DNA of 64,000 bases from Poriferisodalis sp965231925 (GCA_965231925.1 OZ246894.1:4645233-4709232); one strand, 5' to 3'; positions 8,112 to 17,114 are shown, numbered from the stretch's first letter. Notes: generated by a model from the letters alone, not told the origin. Numbers and translations: made by a program.

Positions 8112-8124
8112 ACACTCAGTCTAT
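8110..8124. promoter_or_regulatory. Near-palindrome at the start of the TetR gene
   Basis: ATACACTCAGTCTAT forms 7-bp arms around a central C with one mismatch. It overlaps or immediately precedes the tetR start, where autoregulatory TetR operators usually lie. It shares the ACT...AGT core with the palindrome at 7447-7461, but the spacing differs. Confidence 0.35.
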
Positions 8125-8198
8125 TGATTGGATTATGGCGCCGGCACCGATGACGATGACCTCGTGGTGGCTGCTCGTCTCGCTCCCTCCCCGTGCTT

Positions 8199-9107
8199 TC
8201 ACAGGTGCTCATTCAGGAACGCAACGACTTGGTCAAGCGCACGGCGCGCCTCGGACAGTCTGAGGATCGTGAAGAATCCGTGCAGCTCGCCGTCGTAACG
8301 GGTCAGCGTGACCGGGTTGCCGGCTGCTCTGAGGCGCCGTGCGTAGTCCTCGGTCGCGTCCCGAGTCGGGTCGTACTCCGCAGTGATCACCAGATTCGCC
8401 CCGAGATTCGACAGGTCCGTTGCCGCGGCGGGGCTGCAGTACGGCTCAGCGCGTTGGGCCGGGTCGGACGTGTACATGTCCCAGAACCATTCGCAGTCCC
8501 CGTTGGTCAGGAGACCCTCCGCACCTAGTTCGGGATTGGAGACGCGCATCTCGGTGGTTCCGTACGCAGTCACCACCGCCTTGGGCACTCCGAGACCTTC
8601 GTCGCGTGCGCGCAACGCTAAGGCGAACGACAGCGAGCCTCCCGCGCTGTCGCCGCCGACTCCGAGTCGGCTCACGTCGCCGGGAACCTCGGCGGAACCG
8701 GTCTGCAGCCAGCTCCAGACATCTACGCAGTCGTCGAGACCCGCTGGATACGGGTATTCAGGTGCGAGCCGGTAGTCGACCGAGACAATCACGACGCCGG
8801 CAGCGTTGGCAAGGTTGCGCAGGTACTCGTCGTGCATGTCGAGGTCGCCGAGCGCAAAGCCGCCTCCGTGCAGGTACATCAGCACCGGCAGATCGGTGGC
8901 CTCGCTGGGGCGGTACACGCGCACGGTCGTCGAGCCCGCTCGCGTCGGCACCTGCACATCGAACCGCTGGAAGATCTCGGTGGTCGATGGGAGGGCGGTC
9001 TGGCGCATCACCTCGCGCGTGGTGTGCAGCGGCATCTCGCTCAGCGCGAGTGGCATGGCCTTCCTGACGGCCTCAACGAAAGCGACAGATTCGGGTGACA
9101 GTGGCAT
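8199..9107 (-). CDS. Alpha/beta-hydrolase esterase, hormone-sensitive-lipase family
   Basis: This 302-aa esterase has the HSL/family IV signature. HGGGF in LMYLHGGGFALGDLDMH forms the oxyanion hole and GDSAGGSL carries the nucleophile serine. The late EYDPTRD and DGELHGFF supply the acid and histidine of the triad. The enzyme hydrolyses short or medium acyl esters in the cytosol. I chose the ATG at 9107 because AGGAG precedes it at a good distance. It follows a CoA-transferase gene in the same orientation, which suggests a degradative pathway. Confidence 0.85.
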   Translation of the reverse strand: MPLSPESVAFVEAVRKAMPLALSEMPLHTTREVMRQTALPSTTEIFQRFDVQVPTRAGSTTVRVYRPSEATDLPVLMYLHGGGFALGDLDMHDEYLRNLANAAGVVIVSVDYRLAPEYPYPAGLDDCVDVWSWLQTGSAEVPGDVSRLGVGGDSAGGSLSFALALRARDEGLGVPKAVVTAYGTTEMRVSNPELGAEGLLTNGDCEWFWDMYTSDPAQRAEPYCSPAAATDLSNLGANLVITAEYDPTRDATEDYARRLRAAGNPVTLTRYDGELHGFFTILRLSEARRALDQVVAFLNEHL

Positions 9108-9223
9108 GCGTACTCCTAGACCGTGTTTTGGTTCATGTCGACGATTGACCGCACCGCGTCGGAGATGGCCGCTCATTCATCGGCCGGCTCGAAGCGCATG
9201 GTCACCGACTCCATGATGCTGGG

Positions 9224-10459
9224 TCACCAGATGGCATTGTCGATCCTCAGCTGCAGCACCTCGTCCTCGGTGTAGCCGAGCTCGGCCAACACCTCGTCGG
9301 TGTGCTCGCCGTAGGAGGCGGTGGCGCCGCGGACGCCGCGGTGGTCTCCGACATCGAACGGCGTGGGCGGGCCCACGAAACCGTCATCGAACGTGACGAG
9401 ATACTCATTCTCCAGGATCCCTGGATCGTCGGCGAGATCCTCGAGTCGGTTGACGGGCGCCACCCAGGCACCACAGCCTCGCAGAGTCCTGAACCAGTGG
9501 TCTGTGGGGTGTTTGCGAAAGTGGGGCACCGCTATGGCTCGGAACTCCGATCGGTTCTCCCGAACAGCGTCGATGTCGGCGAAAAGCGGATCCTCGAGCA
9601 AGTGATCGAGTCCTGCCGCCTCGGCCAATGCCGGCCACTGTTGCGGGTGCAACGTCGCGACGGCAATCCAACCATCGGAGGTCTCATAGATCGTGAAGAG
9701 CGGATTCGTCGTTTCGGCAGGCGAGAAGCGTTCGAGCCGGGTGCCGAGATTCGCGGCCACGCCGACTGCCTGGCTCTGAAGCCAGAGCAGCGACTGGGTC
9801 TGTGAGGTTCCGACCACGTATCCCTTCCCGGTGATCGAACGCTTCACGAGGCCCGCCAGCACCGCGGAGGCCATGTGCGTGCCCGTGAGAACGTCGCTCA
9901 ACGCCCCAGGGGGGTAGGTGGGTTCCTCCGTCGGTGCGATGCTGTCCATGAACCCCGCGTAGGCCATGCCCACCGTGTCCTGACACACGTCCTGCGCCAG
10001 CTCCCCGGTGAAACCGAACCCTCCGCCCCGGCAGTACACGAGGCGAGGATTGATCTCCATCAGGGTGTCGGGGCCGGCCCCGTAGCGGTCGAGAGCGCCG
10101 GCCCGGAGATTCGTGATGAACACATCGGCCTCGCGGATCATGCGCTCGAACACCGGTCGGGCGGACTCGGACAGGAGGTCGAGCGCTATCGACCGCTTGT
10201 TGCGGTTGAGCGATGCGTACACCCACTCCTGGCCTCGCTCGTCGAATGTGACCCCGAACGCGCTGTGGAGGCTGCGCATGACGTCGGCCTGCCCGACCTG
10301 TTCGATCTTGACCACGTCGGCACCGAGGCTGCCGAGCGCCAGTCCAGCGATCGGCCCCTGCACATACATCGCCAGCTCGATCACCCTGATGCCTTCGAGC
10401 GCGGGTCCGTTGTCGCTTGTCGAGCGTGGCATCGACTGCTCGGTGGCGTTCAGCGTCAT
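9224..10459 (-). CDS. CaiB/BaiF family (class III) CoA transferase
   Basis: The 411-aa protein begins ALEGIRVIELAMYVQGPIAG and LGADVVKIEQVGQADVMRS, the classic family III N-terminus. SLNRNKRSIALDL, EADVFITNLRAGALDRYG and the late ASYGEHTDEVLAELGYTEDE also fit. These enzymes move CoA between carboxylic acids. An ATG at 10459 is preferred; a TTG at 10468 is possible. The substrate is unknown. The location beside an esterase and TetR regulator fits carboxylate activation in catabolism. Confidence 0.85.
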   Translation of the reverse strand: MTLNATEQSMPRSTSDNGPALEGIRVIELAMYVQGPIAGLALGSLGADVVKIEQVGQADVMRSLHSAFGVTFDERGQEWVYASLNRNKRSIALDLLSESARPVFERMIREADVFITNLRAGALDRYGAGPDTLMEINPRLVYCRGGGFGFTGELAQDVCQDTVGMAYAGFMDSIAPTEEPTYPPGALSDVLTGTHMASAVLAGLVKRSITGKGYVVGTSQTQSLLWLQSQAVGVAANLGTRLERFSPAETTNPLFTIYETSDGWIAVATLHPQQWPALAEAAGLDHLLEDPLFADIDAVRENRSEFRAIAVPHFRKHPTDHWFRTLRGCGAWVAPVNRLEDLADDPGILENEYLVTFDDGFVGPPTPFDVGDHRGVRGATASYGEHTDEVLAELGYTEDEVLQLRIDNAIW

Positions 10460-10516
10460 CGTTGTCAAGGTACCCGTATCACCAGGGATGACTACCTCCG
10501 GCTATTTTCGTCCGCC

Positions 10517-11186
10517 ATGGCTTCTTCGCAGTCGCCGAAGCAGCTCGCTGGCGGTAATCCGCAGATTCCCAAAGGCGACGGCGATGCCCCGGTGCAGGCC
10601 TACATCGCGGCGATGCCGAATTGGAAGGGCGTCATTGCTCGCCAGCTAGATGATTAGTTCCAAGGGGTGCGGGCGGAACTCGGCCCTGGATGTGGCCGAG
10701 AATGGCCAAAAGACATCAGAGGTGGTGGGTCGACGCCGGGATCGATGTCCCTGTGCGCCGCAGATGTTGGGAGGCTCTCCGCTGCATTCGCCGCGAACGT
10801 CTGCTCGCACGCCAGCCACGAGACGTCCACGAATGCCTTGCCGAGTCTTTTAGTCAGTTTCATTGCATATCCTTGCTCATACCCTTGGAACTAATCATCT
10901 AGATGATCTGATCGAGCGTGTTGTGCCCGACGTGCGCAAGGCGGTGCGGTGGAATTCGCCCTTCTATGGCGTTTCCGGGCGCGGCTGGTTTGCGAGCTGC
11001 CATGCGTTCACCCGCTACGTCAAGGTGACGTTTCTGAACGGTGCAGTGCTGTCGCCCGAACCACCTGGCTCGGGCAAGGATCCCGATTCGCGCTGAGTGG
11101 ATATTGCGGAGGGCCAATTTGACACAGCGCAGATGGAACTGTGGATCCGCCAGTCGTCAGCCCAGGAAGGCTGGCACGGGTTCTGA
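10517..11186 (+). pseudogene. DUF1801 protein broken by a MITE and an in-frame stop
   Basis: Codons 1-46 (ending PVQAYIAAMPNWKGVIARQ, then LDD) run into a TAG supplied by an inserted element. The frame resumes at the element's far end with LDDLIERVVPDVRKAVRWNS, FYGVSGRGWFASCHAFTRYV and KVTFLNGAVLSPEPPGSGKD. A second lesion follows: TGA at 11094-11096 stands where the family usually has Trp (DSR-stop-VDIAEGQFD). The gene would then continue to TGA at 11184. DUF1801 is a small cytosolic domain of poorly known function. Two independent lesions make it a pseudogene. Confidence 0.85.
10650..10898. mobile_element. 249-bp MITE-like element with CTAG target duplication
   Basis: The ends are perfect 17-bp terminal inverted repeats: ATGATTAGTTCCAAGGG at 10650-10666 and its reverse complement at 10882-10898. 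A direct CTAG flanks each side (10646-10649 and 10899-10902). Removing the element and one CTAG restores an uninterrupted DUF1801 frame. The interior holds only short open frames and no recognisable transposase. CTAG or YTAR target duplications occur in the IS5 and IS701 families, so one of these may supply the transposase. No parent element is in this window. Confidence 0.8.
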
Positions 11187-11218
11187 CTTCCGGCGGGCTG
11201 CAAGCTCGCGCCCGCCGA

Positions 11219-12514
11219 TCAGCACAGTTCGAAGCCGGCCACCGGGCGAGTGGGGCGGCGATCGACGATGCGTGCGCAAAAGCCCCGTGCCTCGTCGAGG
11301 CGGCCGTCGTTCACGTATGCGGCAAGCAGCGTGTTGGTCATCAGATCGCGCTGGGCCCGGCTGCCGCCGATGCGGACCACTTGGGGGATCAGCGGTTCGA
11401 GAACGTCGATGACCGTCGACCATTTCTTGTCGACGAATGCGGCATAGGCCCGAGTCAGCGTCGCCCCGGTGGTCTCGGCAGGCAGGCGGCCGGCCTCGCC
11501 GAGCTCTTGCAGCAGCGAGATGGTGGTCTGCAGCTGTTCGGTCTCTCCCAGTGCCGCGTAGAGAAGGCCGATGTGGGCGTCGACGAACACCATCGGCTGG
11601 GGGAAGTTCGTCTCGTAGAACTCGCGCACCGACTCCCAAGTGTCTCGGTCACGCGGGCTGCCTGCCAGCTCTGTGCGCCACATGAACGACGAGGAATCGG
11701 AGAACACGGTGATCGGCGGGCTGGTCGTCGTACCAGGCAGGCAATTCTGACTGAAGGCCTCCCACGCGGCATCGGAGCGCTCGACTGCCAGCAATGCCAG
11801 CGCGTAGTGCCACCAGATGTGGCAGTGCAACACGCTCGCCCGGTCGGAGCTGGGCAGCCAGCCATCGAGGAAATCAACCGTTTCGTCATCGTCGCCGGCC
11901 TCGAAGAGCGCATGAATCAGCGTGTGCGCGCCATGGGGATTGGTCGGTCGTTGTGCCAGCGAGCGCTCGGCCAGATCTCGGCCGCGGTCCCAGCTGCCGG
12001 TCTCGATGAGCGCGAACGCATGCACGGTCGCGAACCACCAGTCGTCGCCGTAGTGGGCGGCGAGCGGTTCGAGGAATGCGAGCAGCTCGGCTTCCCTGCC
12101 GATGCGGCCGCTGAAGCCGATGGCACCGAACACGCCGCATGCGGGGGACAGGGCGAACGCGTCGCGGGGGTGCTCGGAGACGTGCTGTCCGATGAGATCG
12201 AGTGCTTGGGGAACCTTGCCGGCCACCAGCAGGCGGACAATCTCGACGTGCTGCTGTTCCCTCGCCGTGGCACCTTCGCTCAGCCGGACGGCAGCCTCCG
12301 CGCAGGCGCGAGCTTCGGCAGGCCGCACGTAGAGCTGATGGTGACGGGCCATGGCGGCATGAGGGAGGGCGAATCCCGGGTCGGCGTCGATCGCCGTCGA
12401 CAGGCACTCTTCGACCCCGGCATCGGCGGCAAGCATCCGATCGATCCCCTCGACGTAGGCGTCGCGGGCGGTTGCCGATGAGGTGCTGAGCTTGAGGCCG
12501 TAGCGATCTTTCAT
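11219..12514 (-). CDS. Tetratricopeptide-repeat protein, TTC38-like
   Basis: This 431-aa protein is built of helical pairs. Examples are AYVEGIDRMLAADAGVEECL, ADPGFALPHAAMARHHQLYV, HYGDDWWFATVHAFALIETG and NPHGAHTLIHALFEAGDDDE. The central GDDWWF/HAFALIETG and HCHIWWHYALALLAVE segments resemble the TTC38 family, whose function is unclear. No signal peptide, so presumably cytosolic. I chose the ATG at 12514 because GGGAGG lies 7-8 bp upstream; the longer open frame before it is not plausible coding sequence. Confidence 0.7.
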   Translation of the reverse strand: MKDRYGLKLSTSSATARDAYVEGIDRMLAADAGVEECLSTAIDADPGFALPHAAMARHHQLYVRPAEARACAEAAVRLSEGATAREQQHVEIVRLLVAGKVPQALDLIGQHVSEHPRDAFALSPACGVFGAIGFSGRIGREAELLAFLEPLAAHYGDDWWFATVHAFALIETGSWDRGRDLAERSLAQRPTNPHGAHTLIHALFEAGDDDETVDFLDGWLPSSDRASVLHCHIWWHYALALLAVERSDAAWEAFSQNCLPGTTTSPPITVFSDSSSFMWRTELAGSPRDRDTWESVREFYETNFPQPMVFVDAHIGLLYAALGETEQLQTTISLLQELGEAGRLPAETTGATLTRAYAAFVDKKWSTVIDVLEPLIPQVVRIGGSRAQRDLMTNTLLAAYVNDGRLDEARGFCARIVDRRPTRPVAGFELC

Positions 12515-12569
12515 GCGTTGCGCCTCCCGCGTTGCTGCTGCCCCTTGACCATGGCCTGCAGGTGATGCC

Positions 12570-12878
12570 TCAGACCACCGCCAGTGACCAGACGAGAGGT
12601 AACCCGGACCCGAGTTCGATCCACTGGGCATCTTCGGACACCTGCCACACCTCGCCGGTGTCGGTGCCGACGAGGACGCCGCCCACTGGGCGCGGCGCGA
12701 ATCTGCCACACGTCGCAGCCCTCGAGATGAGGTACAGACCCCCGGCCGCGCCAGCGAGCACGCGATCGTCAAGGTTGACGAGGTCGCGCACGTGGCGGGC
12801 TTCGAGCGTCTGTGTGGCCCCTGCGTCATCGATGACGCAGACGCCTCTGGTGGTACCCGCGCGCAGCTGACCGTTCAT
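12570..12878 (-). pseudogene. Remnant of a BNR/beta-propeller protein with internal deletion
   Basis: This 102-aa frame begins like a sialidase-type or Ycf48-like propeller (GQLRAGTTRGVCVIDDAGAT, then RVLAGAAGGLYLI). It ends like the same family (GGVLVGTDTGEVWQV, LGSGLPLVWSLAVV). Intact relatives have some 300 residues with several blades, so most of the middle appears to be missing. The frame remains open, so it could be expressed as a tiny protein. The remnant call is inference from length and family pattern. Confidence 0.5.
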
Positions 12879-13000
12879 GGGATCACCCTAGATCGCTACC
12901 GAGCGCGGAAAAAGATTCGACCCTTGGCCTGCTCGGGCGTAGGGTCGAGGTGGCCAAACGTGGTTAACATTTCGGTTGTCGTCCTAACAGGCCGTCAACC

Positions 13001-13756
13001 GTGGCACTGGGAGCATCGTTGGTTCTTGACCCTGAACGTGAGATCTATCCGTTCCCGTTCGTCAGGCTGGTCACTGCCTACATGAGCTTCGACGCAAAGC
13101 TCAGCACTTCGGACCACGACGCGGTCCTGCGGCCGATTCTTGGTGCTGGCTACAACGTCACGCTCTCGCCTGCCGATGACGAAAAGGCGGAGGGCGAGCT
13201 GTTCTCGGCCGTGCATGAAGCTGACATGGTGACTGTCTCGCAAGATGGGTTGTACGTCTCGACCGTGCACTACGAGCGTTGGGAACGGTTCCGAGGCGTC
13301 ATAACCGAACTTCTTGAGTGCGTCACGACAGGGCGGGCAATCGACTATGCCTCCGTCCGCTTCCTCGACGAGGTGCGCCCCACGGCTCCAACCGGTCTCT
13401 TCGAGTGGCAGAAGTACATGCGCTTGCCCGTCGTTGCCGAAGACGTGGTGCTTGATCACGTAGCAGGGCACTACGGCGGCCTGGTGCTCCATCTCGACGA
13501 CAACAAGCACGTCAACGTCGAATGGGCGCCCACACATGAACCGGCAGTTTCGTACGACCACCCGTTGCACGGTCATTACGAGGCGCCCGAGGACAGCGTC
13601 CTGGCCGTGGAGTGGACCGGTTGGTGCCGATTCGAGGAACCCGCGAGCGCGGATGTTGCCCTTGTTGAGTTGGACTCGCTCCACGCGGAGATTGGCGAGG
13701 CGTTCTCGCGAGTCCTCACGCCAGACTCATTGAAGCTGTTGAGGGGTGCATCATGA
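13001..13756 (+). CDS. TIGR04255-like protein of unknown function
   Basis: A 251-aa cytosolic protein. YVSTVHYERWERFRGVITEL, YASVRFLDEVRPTAP and the C-terminal LDSLHAEIGEAFSRVLTPDS resemble the sporadically distributed TIGR04255 family. Members often have an N-terminal beta domain with a YxxWxxF helix. The function is unknown. Its GTG start has no evident ribosome site; a later start at codon 28 is possible. The stop overlaps the next gene's ATG by 4 bp, so it is probably part of a three-gene toxin-antitoxin-like operon. Confidence 0.55.
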   Translation: MALGASLVLDPEREIYPFPFVRLVTAYMSFDAKLSTSDHDAVLRPILGAGYNVTLSPADDEKAEGELFSAVHEADMVTVSQDGLYVSTVHYERWERFRGVITELLECVTTGRAIDYASVRFLDEVRPTAPTGLFEWQKYMRLPVVAEDVVLDHVAGHYGGLVLHLDDNKHVNVEWAPTHEPAVSYDHPLHGHYEAPEDSVLAVEWTGWCRFEEPASADVALVELDSLHAEIGEAFSRVLTPDSLKLLRGAS

Positions 13757-14592
13757 CATCGCTGACCGCAGATCGTCGGCACGTCGAGCACTGGTGCAAT
13801 GCCAGTACTCACGCGGACGCGGGTCGCGACGCGTTCGGCTCGCCGATGACGCAGGCCGTGTTGCGGCGGTCACCTGGCCCCTATAAATCTGCCCGCGAGA
13901 GATCAGGAGTTGTGGAGCCCCGTGACGATGTCGACGAGTTGGAGCAGTTGACGCGGGCATTCTGGAGACGTCCGCCGACGAAACTCTTGGAGCTACTGAA
14001 CTCGGACTATGACATCGCATGGAATGACATCGCAACGGTCGTTGGGATCAGCCGGCAGGCCGTAACGAAGTGGCGGAAGAAACAGGCGCTACCGGACAGC
14101 CGCCGCTTCGGCTCGCTGTGCAAGCTCGCCGCATTTGCCGCTCGCGTGAAACGCAGCGGAGGCGATCCGGGGTACTGGCTGGCACTGCCTCTGCAGTTGG
14201 CTGCTGATGTCGAGTCGCACCTGTCCCTCGCCGATGTCTTGTCGACCGGCCACTTTGAACTGGCGCTGCGCCATTTCGACCGCAGGATTTCGGACGGCGA
14301 TGTTCTGGCGAAGATGTTTCCCGGCTACCAAGCAGAGTCGGGTGGCCTGGTCGAGGTCGTGCTGGATGACGGCATCTGTGTGCTCTCGTTTGACCAGTTG
14401 GGCCTCGTTACGGCCGACGCCGATGTCGAGGCGGCTCGGAGCGATCTTGTGCTGCAAGTGCGGGACTACATCGTGGACTGGGACGAGTTTCTGCATCGCG
14501 AGCAACCTCACGATGCACGCGAAGCCCTCGTGGCGAGACTGAAGCAGGCCGACCGCGACTCGGTGCTCCAGAAGTTGCTGTTCGGGCGGTGA
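13753..14592 (+). CDS. HTH protein with HicB-like C-terminal region (candidate antitoxin)
   Basis: This 279-aa protein has a helix-turn-helix at ~94-112 (WNDIATVVGISRQAVTKWRK). Its C-terminal region (VEVVLDDGICVLSFDQLG, then DADVEAARSDLVLQVRDYIV) has the strand-strand-helix pattern of HicB-type antitoxins. The region between is helical. It overlaps the upstream gene by ATGA and is followed 6 bp later by a HicA-like frame, the order expected of an antitoxin-toxin pair with autoregulation. The HicB resemblance is from pattern reading and needs a profile search. Confidence 0.5.
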   Translation: MTSLTADRRHVEHWCNASTHADAGRDAFGSPMTQAVLRRSPGPYKSARERSGVVEPRDDVDELEQLTRAFWRRPPTKLLELLNSDYDIAWNDIATVVGISRQAVTKWRKKQALPDSRRFGSLCKLAAFAARVKRSGGDPGYWLALPLQLAADVESHLSLADVLSTGHFELALRHFDRRISDGDVLAKMFPGYQAESGGLVEVVLDDGICVLSFDQLGLVTADADVEAARSDLVLQVRDYIVDWDEFLHREQPHDAREALVARLKQADRDSVLQKLLFGR

Positions 14593-14598
14593 TCGGCG

Positions 14599-15054
14599 AT
14601 TGACAAGAACGAACACCGCCGATTCGTCGAGATTGACGGTTGGACGCTACGACGGGGAACTGGGCACGACATCTACACCAAGAAGGTTGGTGACGAAACG
14701 CTTCGCACCACCATCTCGCGTGACAAGTCCGAATACCGAGTTCTCCGAAACGCGATTTTGAAGCAGCTCGGTGTCGATAGGGCGACGTTCTACGAAGTTC
14801 TCAGATCGGGCACACCGGCTCAGAGGTCTCCCGATGGTGACCTCGCATCACCGCCAAGTGAGATTCCCCAGTGGTGTCACCGCCAACTGTCGAACTGCTT
14901 CAACGATGCTGAGATCGCCGACGATCTGCGGCTCACAGGCGAAGAAGCACAGCATGTCGTCAAGCACGCGATCTACACGGCTCCAGCCGGGACGGATCGA
15001 GACACCGTCCGTTCTCGTGTCTACGAGGTCTTGGATGAGTTCAGGACGCGGTGA
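14599..15054 (+). CDS. HicA-like toxin with C-terminal extension, probable AUU start
   Basis: The frame between the upstream stop and 15054 encodes FVEIDGWTLRRGTGHDIYTK, then KVGDETLRTTISRDKSEYRV and LRNAILKQLGVDRATFYEVL. This resembles HicA mRNA interferases, with the G-x-x-H histidine retained (GTGH). About 80 extra residues follow. No ATG, GTG or TTG occurs in frame before 14758, inside the HicA domain. The best full-length start is ATT at 14599, seven bases after the antitoxin stop and in the same frame. Alternatives are readthrough of that TGA, giving a fusion, or a sequencing error. Confidence 0.5.
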   Translation: MDKNEHRRFVEIDGWTLRRGTGHDIYTKKVGDETLRTTISRDKSEYRVLRNAILKQLGVDRATFYEVLRSGTPAQRSPDGDLASPPSEIPQWCHRQLSNCFNDAEIADDLRLTGEEAQHVVKHAIYTAPAGTDRDTVRSRVYEVLDEFRTR

Positions 15055-15140
15055 AATCTTGGCCCAAGCATCGAGGCTGGTGGGACGCATTCGGCGCAGG
15101 CTCTGTCGAGAATGGCGGGTGCGGCGGCCTCTGGTTGGCG

Positions 15141-16139
15141 TCAGCCGCCGCTGCGGCGGCGGCGTGGGCGCCGCCTGACCAAGCGTTCGTCGAGGGCTGT
15201 CTTAGGGTTGAGGACTACCTCGACGGAAGGCGGCGGTTCATCGCCTGCGAGCACCGAGACGATCCGCTCGGTGTGCGCCGGTGAACTGCCGCAGCAGCTG
15301 CCGATCACATCGACGCCCGCTATGTGCGCGCGGTGTGCGTGCGCGGCGAGCAACTCGGGTGTGCCGTCGTAGGCCAGTCCGTCGCCGTGCCAGTGGGGCA
15401 CCCCCGCGTTCGGCTTGGACACCGTCAGCGTGCCGCTGCCGACGTTGGCAATGACGATGACAGCCGCCTCGGTGTCGGGCACGTTGTTCCCGCAGTTGGC
15501 GCCGAGGGCAGCGAGCTCCAGCGCCCCCAGCCGTTCAACGAGTTCCCTGCCGGTGACGCCCATCATCGTGCGGCCGGCAGTGTCGAAGCTCATGGTGGCG
15601 GCGATCGGCAGGTCGCACGCCGAGCGTGCCCCTCGAACGGCAGCCTCGACCTCGTCGAGAGCGCTCATCGTCTCGATCCACAGCAGATCGACCCCGCCTG
15701 CGGCCAGCGCAGCGGCCTGCTCGGCGAACGCGGTTTCGCACGTACCCGCCTCCATGGTGCCGAGCGGTGCGAGCAGCTCGCCGGTGGGCCCCATGGATCC
15801 GGCCACGAGCACTGGCCGCCCTGACCGCTCCGTCTCCGCGTCGGCTTCGAGCCGGCCGATCTGCGCGGCGGCTTGGTTCAGCTCACCTACCCGGTGTTCG
15901 AAGCCGTGCAGCGACTGGCGGAAGCAGTTGCCGCCGAAGCTGTTGGTCACGATCAGGTCTGCGCCGGCCTGCAGGTAGCCCCGGTGGACGGCGCGTATCT
16001 CGTCGGGGTGGCTGAGGTTCCATTCCTCCGGCGACCACCCCGCCGACAGCCCGGCTGCGAATAGCTGCGTGCCCATTGCGCCGTCGGCCACGACGTAGCC
16101 CTTGGACATCACGAGGTCGCGCAGCGTCGCTGTCATCAT
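15141..16139 (-). CDS. Homocysteine S-methyltransferase family protein
   Basis: This ~332-aa zinc-dependent methyltransferase has the N-terminal VADGAMGTQLFAAGLSAG. Its zinc ligands are C in LGANCGNN and the Cys pair in GVDVIGSCCGSSPAHT, as in betaine-homocysteine methyltransferase and MmuM. It would transfer a methyl group from a donor such as a betaine or S-methylmethionine to homocysteine. The donor cannot be assigned. The C-terminus is an Arg-rich tail (RRRPRRRRSGG). AAGGG upstream of 16139 supports this start. It is divergent from an enoyl-CoA hydratase gene. Confidence 0.8.
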   Translation of the reverse strand: MMTATLRDLVMSKGYVVADGAMGTQLFAAGLSAGWSPEEWNLSHPDEIRAVHRGYLQAGADLIVTNSFGGNCFRQSLHGFEHRVGELNQAAAQIGRLEADAETERSGRPVLVAGSMGPTGELLAPLGTMEAGTCETAFAEQAAALAAGGVDLLWIETMSALDEVEAAVRGARSACDLPIAATMSFDTAGRTMMGVTGRELVERLGALELAALGANCGNNVPDTEAAVIVIANVGSGTLTVSKPNAGVPHWHGDGLAYDGTPELLAAHAHRAHIAGVDVIGSCCGSSPAHTERIVSVLAGDEPPPSVEVVLNPKTALDERLVRRRPRRRRSGG

Positions 16140-16282
16140 GGGGCCCTTCATCGGCTGGCACGGCCAACGTACCGCGGCCGCGTTTCAGCGCAGAACGATT
16201 TTCTCGGACGTTTGTCGCCCTGCGGCGGCACCCGCGGGCACATCGTGCAAGCATTCGGCCAACAGGCTGAGAGGGGCTGGCC

Positions 16283-17035
16283 ATGGACGAGGTGACCTAC
16301 GAAGTCGACGGGCACGTGGCGACGATCACGTTGAACCGGCCGGACAAGCTCAATGCGATGACCGATGAGATGTACCACGGCATCGGAGAATCGCTCGTCG
16401 CCTCCGATGCCGACCCCGCGGTGCGGTGCACGATCGTCACCGGCACCGGCCGGGCGTTCACTTCGGGCCACGACCTCGGCGAGTTTGCGGATCGGGAAGC
16501 CTGGATGCCGTGGCGTCCAAACCGGTTCGACATCGGGCTGGAAACCGCCAAGCCCACGATCGCGGCCATTCAGGGCTATTGCCTGGCAGGCGGGCTGGAG
16601 CTGGCGTTGTTCTGCGACATCCGGGTGTGCGATGACACCGCGCAGTTCGGTTGCCCGGAAGTGCGCTGGGCGATCCTGCACGGCTACGGCGCGCTGCGTC
16701 TGCCGGGATTGATCGGCTCGTCGGATGCAATGCGGTTGCTGCTGACCGGTTCGTTCATCGATGCCGCCGAGGCGTTGCGCGTCGGGCTCGTCAGCGAGAT
16801 GACTGTGCCCGAAGACCTGCAGGCAACCGCCCGGGGCATCGCCGATCAGATCGCCGCGAATGGCCCCGCCGCCATCCGCATGACCAAGGAGCTGGCACTG
16901 CGCGGCCGTGAGATGTCATTGGCCGACGGACTGCGGCTGTACCAGGAGTACACCCGGGCGGCCTTCGCCTCCCCCGACGCCAAAGAGGGCCTGCGATCCT
17001 TCGCCGAACGCCGCGACCCCGACTACGGTGCCTGA
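16283..17035 (+). CDS. Enoyl-CoA hydratase/isomerase family protein
   Basis: A 250-aa crotonase-fold enzyme. ATITLNRPDKLNAMTDEMYH, then RAFTSGHDLGEFA and AAIQGYCLAGGLELALFCDI, include the oxyanion-hole segments. The glutamate positions of classical hydratases are not conserved in an obvious way (EVRWAILHGYGALRLP), so isomerase or other crotonase chemistry is possible. It acts on a CoA thioester in the cytosol. No close partner gene on the same strand. Confidence 0.8.
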   Translation: MDEVTYEVDGHVATITLNRPDKLNAMTDEMYHGIGESLVASDADPAVRCTIVTGTGRAFTSGHDLGEFADREAWMPWRPNRFDIGLETAKPTIAAIQGYCLAGGLELALFCDIRVCDDTAQFGCPEVRWAILHGYGALRLPGLIGSSDAMRLLLTGSFIDAAEALRVGLVSEMTVPEDLQATARGIADQIAANGPAAIRMTKELALRGREMSLADGLRLYQEYTRAAFASPDAKEGLRSFAERRDPDYGA

Positions 17036-17114
17036 CCTCCGGCTGAGGGACCCGTTGAACGGCGGTATCTGTCGCCTGCCGCATCAACGCGACGTGGGCC
17101 ATTTGCAAACTCGG

